A DNA stretch of 64,000 nt from Pseudarthrobacter phenanthrenivorans (GCF_000813845.1 NZ_JWTB01000010.1:79894-143893), one strand, 5' to 3'. Positions 19,964 through 29,503 are shown, counted from the stretch's first letter. A program made the numbers and translations. Notes: generated from the letters alone by a model not told the origin.

Positions 19964-20067
19964 TTCCCCTCCTTAGATACGTTTTGATGCAGTTTGATGT
20001 TGTTTGCTTAGTCTGATCCTGTGATGCGACGTTTGTCCATACGTTGGAGAGAAAAAACTCCGAAGCG

Positions 20068-20096
20068 TTGACGGGGGGACAGAGGGTCCCTACGCT
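20068..20096 (+). promoter_or_regulatory. sigma70-type promoter giving a leaderless mRNA
   Basis: TTGACG (20068-20073), a 17-base spacer, then TACGCT (20091-20096). The ATG of the next gene lies six bases further on, so transcription should begin at or within a base or two of the start codon. No ribosome site is present, consistent with a leaderless mRNA. Confidence 0.75.
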
Positions 20097-20102
20097 GACG
20101 GG

Positions 20103-20681
20103 ATGCGCTGGGATGCACTGTTCAATGACATGGAGAGCCAGTTGGCGGAGGCCGATCGACTGGCCCTGGAGACGGAGGTCAATGATCGGGCGCGGGCCGA
20201 GATGGTGGGCCTACCGCTTGAAGACCGGCTCCGGGCAACGATCGGGTGCAGGATCGGCGTCCACTTGCTCTGCGGTGATTCGATACAGGGGGAACTGTTG
20301 CACGCGGGAGCGGATGCGCTGGTGCTGGACGCGGGCCGGCACCAGGTCCTGATTCCCTATTGGGCCGCAGCGCGCTATACGGGGCTGGGCAGGCATATGC
20401 GGGCAGAGAACTCGCGGGTCCGCCGGTCACTCGGCTTTGCCCACTCCCTGCGGAGCCTGGCGCGGGACCGTTCCGAGCTGGTGGTGACGATCGGGGGTGG
20501 GGCTGGAATGACGCGGCTGGCCGGAGTCATCGACCGGGTCGGGAGCGACTACCTTGACCTGGCCGCCGTTGTGCCGGGCGAGGCGCGACGAAGCGGCAGC
20601 GTGGGACAGGTATCAGCCATCCCGTTCTCCGTGGTGGCAATGGTCAGGTCGAACAACTCCGGCGCCCCGCAGGCGGGCTAG
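20103..20681 (+). CDS. conserved hypothetical protein with two beta-barrel-like repeats
   Basis: A 192-residue protein I do not recognise with a known function. Two segments look alike: GCRIGVHLLCGDSIQGELLHAGADALVLDAG (about 47-78) and TIGGGAGMTRLAGVIDRVGSDYLDLAAV (about 130-157). Both resemble the small barrel seen in Sm-like and related RNA/protein-binding folds, where a strand with a conserved Gly is followed by 'G..D.l.L'. A charged helix separates them. No signal or membrane segment. It is read from a clear leaderless promoter. Its stop overlaps the stop of the opposing HTH gene (20678-20681), so the two mRNAs are antisense at their ends. Confidence 0.6.
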   Translation: MRWDALFNDMESQLAEADRLALETEVNDRARAEMVGLPLEDRLRATIGCRIGVHLLCGDSIQGELLHAGADALVLDAGRHQVLIPYWAAARYTGLGRHMRAENSRVRRSLGFAHSLRSLARDRSELVVTIGGGAGMTRLAGVIDRVGSDYLDLAAVVPGEARRSGSVGQVSAIPFSVVAMVRSNNSGAPQAG

Positions 20682-20893
20682 ACCGACTTGGAGCGCGATT
20701 CCTGGATCATGCGGCTGGCCTCGGCGTAGCGTTCCTCGATGTACTGCTCCAGCATCTTCTCCTCAACGCGCCATTGACCGCGCCCGCCCACCTGGATGGC
20801 CTTGAGTTCGCCGCTGCGGACCAAGGCGTAAGCGGCAGGGGAATTGATCTGGAGCTGCTCCGCGACATCCGCGAGGGTGAGGAACCTTGGCAT
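20678..20893 (-). CDS. BldC/excisionase-like small HTH protein
   Basis: A 71-residue protein with a MerR-like winged HTH: FLTLADVAEQLQINSPAAYALVRSGELKAIQVGGRGQWRV, then a C-terminal helix (EQYIEERYAEASRMI). The family includes BldC of Streptomyces and phage excisionases; no integrase is nearby, so a chromosomal regulator is more likely. ATG 20893 is used; an ATG five bases earlier is out of frame. The shared intergenic region with the SAF/CpaE pair holds a dyad and a TTATCCACA box, so it is a candidate regulator of that pair or of itself (inference). Confidence 0.75.
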   Translation of the reverse strand: MPRFLTLADVAEQLQINSPAAYALVRSGELKAIQVGGRGQWRVEEKMLEQYIEERYAEASRMIQESRSKSV

Positions 20894-20903
20894 GCATCTA
20901 TTT

Positions 20904-20918
20904 TGCCATCATGTGGCA
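20904..20918. promoter_or_regulatory. dyad TGCCA-N5-TGGCA, possible operator
   Basis: Inverted repeat TGCCATCATGTGGCA, 10 bases upstream of the HTH gene start, in an A+T-rich stretch. Position fits autoregulation of that gene; no direct evidence. Confidence 0.35.
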
Positions 20919-20931
20919 TATTTTGTTGCTG

Positions 20932-20940
20932 TTATCCACA
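20932..20940 (+). promoter_or_regulatory. TTATCCACA box before the SAF/CpaE genes
   Basis: Perfect TTATCCACA (identical to the strong DnaA-box consensus), 105 bases before the SAF gene ATG and pointing toward it. ATGACTT follows at 20961-20967; the same heptamer follows the cpaF box at 57228. In both cases 21 bases lie between ATGACTT and a -10-like hexamer (AACAAT at 20989 here, TAGGCT at 57256 there). Confidence 0.5.
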
Positions 20941-21045
20941 GTTTGGCGGCATATAAGAAAATGACTTTTGTTCCCGGGCTCTTGCGGCAACAATGAGCTA
21001 ACCGGCCGCCGGGTGGAGGTCCGGTAGGCCTGGGGGGAGAGCGGT

Positions 21046-21687
21046 ATGGTTCCAGAAGCAAATGCCACTGCAGCGCGGCTTAAGCGGCCATCGTGGCGGG
21101 ATCCCCGGCTGCTTTTGGGCGTTCTCCTGGTCCTGGTGTCCGTCGCTGGAGTCATCTACCTCGTTGACAGCGCAGACCGCACCACGGAGGTGTATGCGGC
21201 GCGGGACGGAATTGCCGTCGGAGAACGTCTGACGCCGGAAAACGTCGTCCGGGCCAAAGTCCGGCTTGGCGACACCGAACAGCACTACATTACGGTGGAG
21301 TCGGGCCTGCCAGAGGGCGTCGTGGCCCTGCAAAGGATCGCCAAGGACCAGCTGGTTCCACGGGCAAGCCTCGGTGAGGTTGACGGGCTGGACCGGAAAC
21401 CCGTCGCCCTCAACATTGAGCAGACGCTGCCGTCGCAGGCAGTTGCCGGCGCCCGCGTCGACGTCTGGGTCGCGCAGCCGGACGCAAAGAACGGATTCAA
21501 TGAACCCAGACTCCTTCTCCCCGGGGCTGAAATCGCCGAGGTCACCAGCGGGTCGACTGCACTTGGATCCTCAAAGAGCACGGTGTTGATGGTCCTGGTG
21601 GATGACAGGCAGATGCCCGCCCTGCTGGGTGCCCAGGCCAATGAGGCCAAGATCTCCGTTGTGTGGAATCCGGGCGGAGCCAAGTGA
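21046..21687 (+). CDS. SAF domain protein, CpaB/RcpC-like (Flp pilus)
   Basis: A 213-residue protein with one N-terminal membrane segment (about 22-41, LLLGVLLVLVSVAGVIYLV), then a SAF domain (VYAARDGIAVGERLTPENVVRAKV ... LVPRASL) and a beta-rich C-terminus. The architecture matches CpaB/RcpC proteins, which act with the outer parts of Flp/Tad pili; in a Gram-positive it would face the wall. Ribosome site GGGGGGAGAG precedes the ATG. It overlaps the CpaE-like gene by four bases (GTGA). The remaining pilus genes are 35 kb away at 57.3-62.1 kb. Confidence 0.78.
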   Translation: MVPEANATAARLKRPSWRDPRLLLGVLLVLVSVAGVIYLVDSADRTTEVYAARDGIAVGERLTPENVVRAKVRLGDTEQHYITVESGLPEGVVALQRIAKDQLVPRASLGEVDGLDRKPVALNIEQTLPSQAVAGARVDVWVAQPDAKNGFNEPRLLLPGAEIAEVTSGSTALGSSKSTVLMVLVDDRQMPALLGAQANEAKISVVWNPGGAK

Positions 21688-22988
21688 GTATTCCCGTCAT
21701 CACCGTTGGGCAAAGCCGCGAGGACCTGGTGGGCGGACTCGAAAGACTGCATGGTCCAGTCACGGTGGTGCGAAGGTGCGCGGAACTACCCGAACTGCTC
21801 GCAGCGTGCCAGAGCGGCCTGGCGAGGGCGGCAGTGGTCGCCGAGGGATCCGAGGGGCTGACAGCCTCCCTGGTAGACCGCCTTGGGGCAGTTGGTGTTG
21901 TCGTGGTTGCGTTGACCGACAGCGCGGAGGAAGCCGCAAGGCTTCGGAAGATCGGTGTTGCCTCCGCCCAGACGGGGGTTGAGTCCGCCCAGCTTTCCGA
22001 CCGGATCGCCGAGGCTGTGGCGCAGTTGACCGGGGGCACCCGTCCAACACGCCTCAGCGCAGGTTCTGACACTGGAGCTGCCCTGCTCACGGAACCTGTT
22101 GAGCCGGCTCCTGATACGCAGGGTCATGGAGGCGGACGAGTTGTGGCCGTCTGGGGTCCAGCAGGGTCCCCGGGAAGAACCACGATCGCCGTAAACATCG
22201 CCGGCGAGCTGGCGGCGGACGGGCAGGACGTCCTGCTGGTCGACGCCGACACGTACGGTGCCAGCGTCGCGGCCGTGCTGGGCTTGCTGGATGAGTCAGC
22301 CGGCCTGGCACAGGCGTGCAGGCTTGCCGACCAAGGCCTGCTGGACGCCGATGCCCTCCGTAAGGTGGCGGCCACCGTGGCCATGTCATCCGGGACATTC
22401 CGGGTGTTGACGGGCATAACGCGGGCAGACCGATGGACCGAGCTGCGGGCCACCGCCCTGTCGCTGGTCCTGGAACGAGCCCGTGAGGTGGTCGACGTGG
22501 TCGTGGTGGATACCGGCTTCTGCCTCGAGGCGGATGAGGAAATCAGTTTCGACACGATGGCGCCCCGGAGGAATGCGGCGACCCTGCGTCCCCTGGAACT
22601 GGCTGACACGGTCTATGCCATTGGGGCCGCCGACCCCGTGGGTGTGCCCCGGATGGTTCGTGGCCTCGCGGACCTGGAGGCGGCCGTCCCCCAGGTGTCT
22701 CCGACTGTCGTCATGAACAAAATGCGGGCCTCCGCGGTGGGCAGGAATCCGGAGCGGCAGCTGCGGGACGCATGGGAACGATATGGGCCGGCCGCTGGGC
22801 TTGCAGCTTTCATTCCCCACGACCCCGCCGCGGCAGACGCTGCGCTCCTCGGCGGCTCGCTGCTTCTCGAAGCTTCCCCGGAGTCTCCCCTGAGACATGC
22901 GATCCGCGGTTTGGTTTGTGCACCTGGCCAGCGAAAAGCAAAATCCTCTGTATTTTCTTCCACACCACGGCGAAGGGCAAACGACTAG
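21684..22988 (+). CDS. CpaE-like P-loop ATPase (Flp pilus localisation/assembly)
   Basis: A 434-residue protein with an N-terminal receiver-like region (1-115) and a MinD/ParA-type ATPase domain. The Walker A segment GPAGSPGRTT (158-167) has Arg instead of the usual Lys, a change I believe is common in actinobacterial CpaE-like proteins. VLLVDADTYG (183-192) is the deviant Walker partner. CpaE places or regulates Tad pilus machinery. GTG 21684 overlaps the SAF stop (GTGA), with GGCGGAG upstream. The C-terminal 20 residues are basic. It ends 55 bases before the glutamate dehydrogenase start. Confidence 0.78.
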   Translation: MSIPVITVGQSREDLVGGLERLHGPVTVVRRCAELPELLAACQSGLARAAVVAEGSEGLTASLVDRLGAVGVVVVALTDSAEEAARLRKIGVASAQTGVESAQLSDRIAEAVAQLTGGTRPTRLSAGSDTGAALLTEPVEPAPDTQGHGGGRVVAVWGPAGSPGRTTIAVNIAGELAADGQDVLLVDADTYGASVAAVLGLLDESAGLAQACRLADQGLLDADALRKVAATVAMSSGTFRVLTGITRADRWTELRATALSLVLERAREVVDVVVVDTGFCLEADEEISFDTMAPRRNAATLRPLELADTVYAIGAADPVGVPRMVRGLADLEAAVPQVSPTVVMNKMRASAVGRNPERQLRDAWERYGPAAGLAAFIPHDPAAADAALLGGSLLLEASPESPLRHAIRGLVCAPGQRKAKSSVFSSTPRRRAND

Positions 22989-23043
22989 GCTCGCCATAAG
23001 AGCTGCAAAGGTGCGGCGAATATCTCATATGGAGGCGTTGTCG

Positions 23044-26000
23044 ATGTCGTCTGGATCCAGCGTGGAGGACCAGCCCCTCTCCATTGAAGGCTTTGAAGGC
23101 TTCATGGGGGACTACTACCAGCACCTGGCTGAGGAGGATGCCCGCAGCTACCCCCGCGATGTCCTTGAGACGCGGGCCAGTCAGCACCGGGCCGCTGCTG
23201 CCGTCCGGCAGCCCGGACAGGCAAAGATCTCGATCATCGACGAAGAGGACAGCAGCGTCATCTTCGTCGTCACCGACGATATGCCGTTCCTCGTCGACTC
23301 TGTCAATGCCGAACTCGTCCGTCAGCACGCGGCCATCAAACTGGTGGTCCACCCGCTTTTCGTGGCCACCCGGAACCGGGAAACCGGTGAACTGGTCAAG
23401 GTCAACAGGGTCCCCGCGCACCTGGGAATCTCCAGCGGAGATACCGCGGCAATGCCGAACCTTTCCCACCTGATCGCGCAGGGCGAGGACGCCTCGCACA
23501 TGGAGTCCTGGATCGCCGTCGAAATCTCCCGCGTGTCCGACGACGCCAAGCAATCCCTCCTCGCAGGCCTGACCCGCGTGCTGAAGGACGTCCGGGCGGC
23601 CGTCGAGGACTGGCCCAGGATGCGCCAGAAGGCACTGGAAATCGCCGAAAGCCTGGACCAGGTGGCCAACTCCGCCCAGATCGCGGAACTGCGGCAGGCC
23701 AAGGATCTGCTGCGCTGGCTTGACGACGGAAATTTCACCTTCCTCGGCTACCGCGAATACGACCTGCTCAACGTCGAGGGCGAAGACGTCCTGGAACTGC
23801 GTGAGGACAGCGGCCTGGGGCTGCTTCGGGCGGCCGCCGACTCCCCGCATATCCAGCACCTCACCGACACCGGCCGCAAAAAAGCGCGGGAAAAGCGCGC
23901 CCTCGTGATCACCAAAGCCAACTCCCGTTCCACAGTGCACCGTTCTGCGTACCTGGACTACATCGGCGTCAAGAGTTTCGATGCGGCAGGCAACGTCAAC
24001 GGCGAGCGGCGCTTCATCGGGCTCTTCGCCACCAGCGCCTACGCCGGTTCTGTCCGCGACATTCCCATCGTGCGGGAAAAAGTCGACGCCGTGCTGCAGA
24101 GCGCAGGCTTCCCGCCGGACTCGCACTCCGGCAAGGACCTCCTGGGGATCCTGGAAACCTACCCGCGGGACGAGTTGTTCCAGATCGAAATCCCCGATCT
24201 TGCGGCAACAGCGCTTGGTATCCAGAAGCTGCAGGAGCGGCGGCGGACCCGGTTGTTCCTGAGGCCGGACATTTACGGTCGGTTCATGTCCGCTGTGGTC
24301 TACCTGCCCCGCGACCGGTACACCACAAACGTCAGGCTCCGCATTGAGCAGGAACTGCGCGAGACATTCCAGGCGGTGTCGATCGACTACGAAGCCCGCA
24401 TGACCGAATCAGCCCTCGCACGGTTGTTCTTCCGCATCCGGCTGCCCAAGGACGCTGACGTCAGCCACGTCAACAGCGACGAGCTGGAAAAGCGGCTGGT
24501 CCGCGCGGCACGGTCCTGGAGCGAAGGCATCGCGGAAGTACTCCGCGAGGGCCGGGACCCGGCGGAAGCCAAACAGCTTGCCGCCATCTGGGCCGAGGCG
24601 TTCCCTGCAAGCTACCGGGTCGACTACGAAGTCGAAGACGCGCTGGAGGATATCTCGCGTTTCGAGAAGTACGGTGCGGCCGCCGAACGGAACACCGGCG
24701 CCCGTCAGGACCGGCCCGGCGTCCATGTATACCTTCCCGAGGGTGCCGGCGCCACGCTGGAGGAAGACGCCAGGGTCAAGCTCTACATGCTGGAGCCCAA
24801 GAGCCTGAGCCAGATCCTGCCCTATTTCCACAACCTGGGACTGGAAGTCCTCGACGAACGCCCCTTCGAAATCGAAACGGCCGACCACCGCGACTTCTTC
24901 CTTTACGACCTGGGGCTGAAGTACCCGGCCGGGGTGGATCCGGTGTCCACGGGTGAGCTCCTTGCCGAATCATTCGGCGCGGCGGTCACCGGCGCTGCCG
25001 AATCGGACAGCTTTGACCGGCTGGTCCTGCGCGAAGGGCTGCACTGGCGCCAGATCACTGTGCTTCGGGCCTATGCCCGGTACATGCGCCAGATGGGCAA
25101 CAGCAGCTCCTTCGGCTTCATGGCGGACACCCTCCTCGCCAACCCGGATGTGACCCGGGGGCTGACAGCACTCTTTGCCGCCCGCTTTGATCCCGCTGTT
25201 GGCGAAGCCGGCCGCGGTGGAGCCCAGACGACCGTCCGGCAGGAACTGGCAGTGTCGATCGAGAAAGTCGCCACCCTCGACGCCGACCGCGTCCTGCGCA
25301 CCTTCGTCAACCTCATCGAGGCCACCCTCCGCACCAACTTTTACCAGGACAAGCCACACCTGAGCTTTAAGCTGGATCCGGCGCAGATCGAGGGCCTCCC
25401 GTTCCCGCGGCCCATGTTCGAGATCTGGGTCTACTCCCCGCGGGTGGAAGGTGTCCACCTCCGCTTCGGGAAGGTTGCCCGCGGCGGCCTGCGCTGGTCC
25501 GACCGGCGAGAGGACTTCCGGACCGAAGTCCTGGGCCTCGTAAAGGCGCAGACCGTCAAGAATGCTGTCATCGTCCCCACCGGGGCAAAGGGCGGCTTCT
25601 TCGCCAAGCAGCTCCCGGACCCATCAACCGACCGGGCCGCCTGGATGGCGGAAGGGGTTGAAAGCTACAAGACTTTCATCCGCGGCTTGCTCGACCTGAC
25701 TGACAACCTCGTCACTGAAGCCGGCGGCGAGCGGCTTGTCCCGCCGTCGAACGTTGTCAGGCATGACGATGACGACTCGTACCTCGTGGTCGCGGCGGAC
25801 AAGGGAACCGCGACGTTCTCGGACATCGCAAACGGACTGTCCGCGGAGTACGGATTCTGGCTGGGCGACGCCTTCGCTTCCGGCGGCTCGGTAGGGTACG
25901 ACCACAAGGCCATGGGCATTACCGCCCGGGGTGCCTGGGAATCGGTCAAGCGGCACTTCAGTGAGCTGGACCTGGATACTCAGACTGAGCCCTTCACCGT

Positions 26001-27897
26001 GGTGGGCGTGGGAGACATGTCAGGGGACGTCTTCGGCAACGGCATGCTGCTGTCCCGGCACATCCGCCTCCTGGCCGCCTTCGACCACCGCCACATCTTC
26101 CTGGACCCCAACCCGGACGAGGAAAGCTCATTCGTGGAACGGCAGCGGCTGTTCGATCTGCCGAGGTCCTCCTGGGACGACTATGACAAGTCGCTGATCA
26201 GCGAAGGCGGCGGGGTCTTTGCCCGCCAGGCCAAGTCCATTCCTGTGTCCCCCCAGGTACGCGCCGCGCTGGGACTTCCGGCGGAGACCACCGAATTGAG
26301 CCCGCCCGAGCTCCTGCGCGCCATCCTGCTCGCCCCCGCCGACCTGCTGTACAACGGCGGAATCGGAACGTACGTGAAGGCGGGCTCGGAGACGAACGCC
26401 TCGGTAGGCGATAAGGCCAACGACGCGATCCGCGTCAACGGCCGGGACTTGCGGGTCAAAGTGGTGGGCGAAGGTGGAAACCTGGGCATGACCCAGCGCG
26501 GACGCATTGAAGCCGCCCTTCAGGGGGTCATTCTGAACACGGACGCGATCGACAACTCGGCCGGCGTCGACTGCTCCGACCACGAAGTGAACATCAAGAT
26601 CTTCGTGGACCGCATGGTCGCCGCGGGCAAGCTGCCCGCCGCCGAGCGGGCTGATTTCCTCGCGTCAATGACCGATGAAGTGGGCCGCCTGGTCCTGGAG
26701 GACAACATCGACCAGAACATCCTGCTGCTGAACGACCGGACGCGGGTCGCCGAATGGAGCCCCAGCTATGAACGGCTCATGGACTGGCTGGAGAAAAGCG
26801 CAGACCTGAAGCGGGACCTGGAGGCGCTGCCGACCACGGAAGCGCTCCGGGAACGGCTGCAGCAGGGGCAGGGCCTGACCTCTCCTGAGCTGTCGGTGCT
26901 GGCCGCCTACGCCAAGATCGAGCTTGCCTCAGCGCTGCGGGACAGCGACCTCGCGGACGACCCCTGGTTCAAGGACACGTTGCGTTCCTACTTCCCGCAC
27001 CAGCTGCGTGAACGCTTTGACGCTGAGCTGGATACCCACCCGCTGCGCCGCGAAATCATCGCCACCGTGGTGGCCAACGACATGATCAACCTCGGTGGAA
27101 TCACGTTTGCCTTCCGGGTCATGGAGGAGACATCTGCCAGCGAAGTGGCTGTGGCGAAGGCTTTCGTGGCACTGCGGGAGGTGTATGAGCTGGATGCGAT
27201 GGTGGCTGAACTGAACAGCCTGCCTGCTTCCTTCCCCACCGAGCACTGGAGCACGGTCCATCTGGACATCCGCCGGCTTCTCGACCGGGCAGTGCGGTGG
27301 CTGTTGAGCCAGGAAAGCGTCTCGCGCCCCATCGCGGACGTTGTGGGCGAGTTCAAGCCGCTCATGGATCCGATGCGTGCCCATCTCCTGGACTACCTGC
27401 GCGGCGATGACCGGCAGCGGGTGGCCGAGTGGCTGGAGAAGGGACGCGAATGGAACCTTCCCGAGAACCTCGCGCTGCGCTGGGCTGAGCTGTTCGAAAG
27501 CTTCGTGCTGCTGGATATCGCCAAGATTGCCCGGACGCGGAAGGACCGCGTCGAGGACATTGCGGCCGTCTACTACACCGTCTTCAACCGGTTCCATGCG
27601 GATTCCCTGCTGGAGCGTATCAGCAGCCTGCCGCGGCAGGACCGCTGGCAGGCCTTGGCCCGCGCGGCGCTGCGGGATGACCTGTACTCCACCGTCTCGG
27701 ATATGACGACGGCGGTGCTGGACGCCACGTCCGCCACTGATGCACCCGAGGCGCGGCTCAAGGATTGGGAAGGGCAGAACGCCGAGCAGTTGGGCCGGGC
27801 GAAGAGCATGTTCGACGAAGTGAATGCGCTTGAGGCCGACGACATGGCCTCACTGTCGGTAGCATTGAGGCTCTTGAGGTCAATCGTCCGGCGCTAG
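23044..27897 (+). CDS. NAD-specific glutamate dehydrogenase, large (about 180 kDa) class
   Basis: A 1,617-residue enzyme of the large bacterial NAD-GDH class, oxidatively deaminating glutamate to 2-oxoglutarate. The N-terminal ~700 residues hold ACT-like regulatory regions; the catalytic part has FGKVARGGLRWSDRREDFRTEVLGLVKAQ and VPTGAKGGF (catalytic Lys region, about residues 807-850). ATG 23044 is chosen because GGAGG lies eight bases upstream; that GGAGG overlaps the alternative ATG 23029, and the open frame back to 22897 runs into the CpaE-like gene. In mycobacteria this class is controlled by GarA/PknG; no garA is present here. Confidence 0.95.
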   Translation: MSSGSSVEDQPLSIEGFEGFMGDYYQHLAEEDARSYPRDVLETRASQHRAAAAVRQPGQAKISIIDEEDSSVIFVVTDDMPFLVDSVNAELVRQHAAIKLVVHPLFVATRNRETGELVKVNRVPAHLGISSGDTAAMPNLSHLIAQGEDASHMESWIAVEISRVSDDAKQSLLAGLTRVLKDVRAAVEDWPRMRQKALEIAESLDQVANSAQIAELRQAKDLLRWLDDGNFTFLGYREYDLLNVEGEDVLELREDSGLGLLRAAADSPHIQHLTDTGRKKAREKRALVITKANSRSTVHRSAYLDYIGVKSFDAAGNVNGERRFIGLFATSAYAGSVRDIPIVREKVDAVLQSAGFPPDSHSGKDLLGILETYPRDELFQIEIPDLAATALGIQKLQERRRTRLFLRPDIYGRFMSAVVYLPRDRYTTNVRLRIEQELRETFQAVSIDYEARMTESALARLFFRIRLPKDADVSHVNSDELEKRLVRAARSWSEGIAEVLREGRDPAEAKQLAAIWAEAFPASYRVDYEVEDALEDISRFEKYGAAAERNTGARQDRPGVHVYLPEGAGATLEEDARVKLYMLEPKSLSQILPYFHNLGLEVLDERPFEIETADHRDFFLYDLGLKYPAGVDPVSTGELLAESFGAAVTGAAESDSFDRLVLREGLHWRQITVLRAYARYMRQMGNSSSFGFMADTLLANPDVTRGLTALFAARFDPAVGEAGRGGAQTTVRQELAVSIEKVATLDADRVLRTFVNLIEATLRTNFYQDKPHLSFKLDPAQIEGLPFPRPMFEIWVYSPRVEGVHLRFGKVARGGLRWSDRREDFRTEVLGLVKAQTVKNAVIVPTGAKGGFFAKQLPDPSTDRAAWMAEGVESYKTFIRGLLDLTDNLVTEAGGERLVPPSNVVRHDDDDSYLVVAADKGTATFSDIANGLSAEYGFWLGDAFASGGSVGYDHKAMGITARGAWESVKRHFSELDLDTQTEPFTVVGVGDMSGDVFGNGMLLSRHIRLLAAFDHRHIFLDPNPDEESSFVERQRLFDLPRSSWDDYDKSLISEGGGVFARQAKSIPVSPQVRAALGLPAETTELSPPELLRAILLAPADLLYNGGIGTYVKAGSETNASVGDKANDAIRVNGRDLRVKVVGEGGNLGMTQRGRIEAALQGVILNTDAIDNSAGVDCSDHEVNIKIFVDRMVAAGKLPAAERADFLASMTDEVGRLVLEDNIDQNILLLNDRTRVAEWSPSYERLMDWLEKSADLKRDLEALPTTEALRERLQQGQGLTSPELSVLAAYAKIELASALRDSDLADDPWFKDTLRSYFPHQLRERFDAELDTHPLRREIIATVVANDMINLGGITFAFRVMEETSASEVAVAKAFVALREVYELDAMVAELNSLPASFPTEHWSTVHLDIRRLLDRAVRWLLSQESVSRPIADVVGEFKPLMDPMRAHLLDYLRGDDRQRVAEWLEKGREWNLPENLALRWAELFESFVLLDIAKIARTRKDRVEDIAAVYYTVFNRFHADSLLERISSLPRQDRWQALARAALRDDLYSTVSDMTTAVLDATSATDAPEARLKDWEGQNAEQLGRAKSMFDEVNALEADDMASLSVALRLLRSIVRR

Positions 27898-27924
27898 CAG
27901 TGCGGCGTCGCAAATGGAGGTGCA

Positions 27925-29391
27925 GTGGCAATCTTTACGGACCCTATCAGGGAACATGCTGATTTCGGGCCGGGCGATGCCGAATGGCTGCACCTCCTGG
28001 TGGGGGACTGGCAGATGGTCGCGGACCTTGCGTTTGCCGACCTCGCGCTGTGGTTCCCCCACCCCGAGCTTGGGTACATTGCCCTGGCGCATGTGCGCCC
28101 CTCCACCACGCATACCGCGTTCCACAGCGACTTCGTGGGGGAGGGGATCCGCTCCGACCTGAAGCCACTGGTGGACAAGGCCTGGCACAGCAAGTCCATT
28201 GAGCGCTCCAGTGAAACGAACTGGAACAGCGAAATGGCGCTGCGGGTGGAGGCCGTCCCCATGGTCCGGAACGGCCGGACCCTTGCCGTGGTCACCACCC
28301 ACATGGACCTGTCCAGTTCGCGGATGCCGTCCCGGCTTGAGCTGACCTACCGCCAGTGCGCGTACGACCTGCTTCGGATGGGAACGCTGGGGCTGTGGCC
28401 GGACTTTGCCTCGCCCACCGGGTCCCGCCGGGGAGCGCCGCGCGTGGGGGACGGGCTGATCCGGCTCGATGCCGACGGCATCGTGCAGTACGCCAGCCCC
28501 AATGGCGTCTCTGCCTTCCGGCGCCTGGGTGACGGCGAATCCCTGGAAGGGCGCTCGCTTGCAGAGGTCACCGCCGGACTCCTGAAGGACCGGCGCATGG
28601 TTGATGAGACCCTGCCCCTGGTGGTTACCGGGCGTATGCCGTGGCGCAGCGAGATCGAGTCCCGTGGCGTGAGCCTGTCCCTGCGGGCGATTCCGCTCCG
28701 GGACGAACAGCAGCGGTTCGGTGCGCTGGTTCTTTGCCGGGACGTCTCTGAGCTGCGCCGGCGTGAGATGGAGCTGGTGACCAAGGATGCCACCATCCGG
28801 GAGATCCACCACCGGGTCAAGAACAATCTCCAGACTGTGGCCGCGCTCCTGCGGATGCAGTCCAGGCGCATGGTGAGCGACGAGGCGAAGCAGGGGCTGG
28901 AGCAGGCCATGCGCCGGGTCGCGACCATTGCCCTGGTCCACGAAACCTTGTCGCAGGGCCTGACCCAGAGCGTTGATTTCGATGAGCTGATCGGGCGCCA
29001 GTTCCGGTTGTCGGCTGAGGTGGCTTCCCCGTCGCAGCAGGTCAGGACCGAGCGTTCGGGAACCTTCGGAGAGCTTCCCAGCGATTTGGCCACCCCGCTT
29101 GCCCTGGTCATCAACGAACTGGTCACCAACGCGGTTGAGCATGGCCTCGAGGGCCGGGCAGGAACAGTGTGGCTGCTTGCTGACCGCTCCGAAGGCGAAG
29201 ACGGTGAAGAACTGACAGTGACTATCGCCGACGACGGCGTGGGACTGCCGCAGACCCCGCATGTCGAGGGGCTGGGGCTTCAGATTGTGCGCACTTTGGT
29301 AACCAGCGAACTGGGCGGCACCATTACTTGGGAACGCCGTGACGGCGGTGGGACTGAGGTTAAGATCCGGCTCAGCCTCGCCGGGAAGTAG
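27925..29391 (+). CDS. PdtaS-like sensor histidine kinase (HisKA_2)
   Basis: A 488-residue soluble kinase. It has an N-terminal GAF-like domain (about 10-150, ending in the HMDLSSSRMPSRLE segment), a PAS domain (about 175-285), then the HisKA_2 box IREIHHRVKNNLQTV with His295 as likely phosphorylation site, and an HWE/HATPase part (LALVINELVTNAVEHG, DDGVGLP, GLGLQIV). This is the architecture of mycobacterial PdtaS, which signals to the antiterminator PdtaR; no pdtaR is in the window. The GTG start has GGAGG four bases upstream. A strong terminator follows. Confidence 0.9.
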   Translation: MAIFTDPIREHADFGPGDAEWLHLLVGDWQMVADLAFADLALWFPHPELGYIALAHVRPSTTHTAFHSDFVGEGIRSDLKPLVDKAWHSKSIERSSETNWNSEMALRVEAVPMVRNGRTLAVVTTHMDLSSSRMPSRLELTYRQCAYDLLRMGTLGLWPDFASPTGSRRGAPRVGDGLIRLDADGIVQYASPNGVSAFRRLGDGESLEGRSLAEVTAGLLKDRRMVDETLPLVVTGRMPWRSEIESRGVSLSLRAIPLRDEQQRFGALVLCRDVSELRRREMELVTKDATIREIHHRVKNNLQTVAALLRMQSRRMVSDEAKQGLEQAMRRVATIALVHETLSQGLTQSVDFDELIGRQFRLSAEVASPSQQVRTERSGTFGELPSDLATPLALVINELVTNAVEHGLEGRAGTVWLLADRSEGEDGEELTVTIADDGVGLPQTPHVEGLGLQIVRTLVTSELGGTITWERRDGGGTEVKIRLSLAGK

Positions 29392-29460
29392 CCGCCGACG
29401 CGGCACGGCCGGTGCTTAGTTCCGGAAACACGAGCCGGGCCTCCGGAGGCTGAACCAAGC

Positions 29461-29503
29461 AAAGACCCCGGGACAATCCAGAGTGGATTGTCCCGGGGTC
29501 TTT
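29461..29503. terminator. bidirectional terminator between kinase and whiB genes
   Basis: Perfect 20-base inverted repeat (arms 29461-29480 and 29484-29503, loop GAG) beginning AAAGACCCCGGGACAATCCA and ending in TTT on both strands. It serves the kinase gene (plus) and whiB (minus). Confidence 0.93.

Noticed and set aside
20678..20893. Excisionase of an integrated element
   Set aside because: No integrase, phage gene or att-like direct repeats are seen; adjacent genes are chromosomal in type.
22810..24126. 438-residue open frame antisense to the CpaE-like/glutamate dehydrogenase junction
   Set aside because: Shadow of the plus-strand genes; low-complexity His/Asp/Val-rich translation without motifs.
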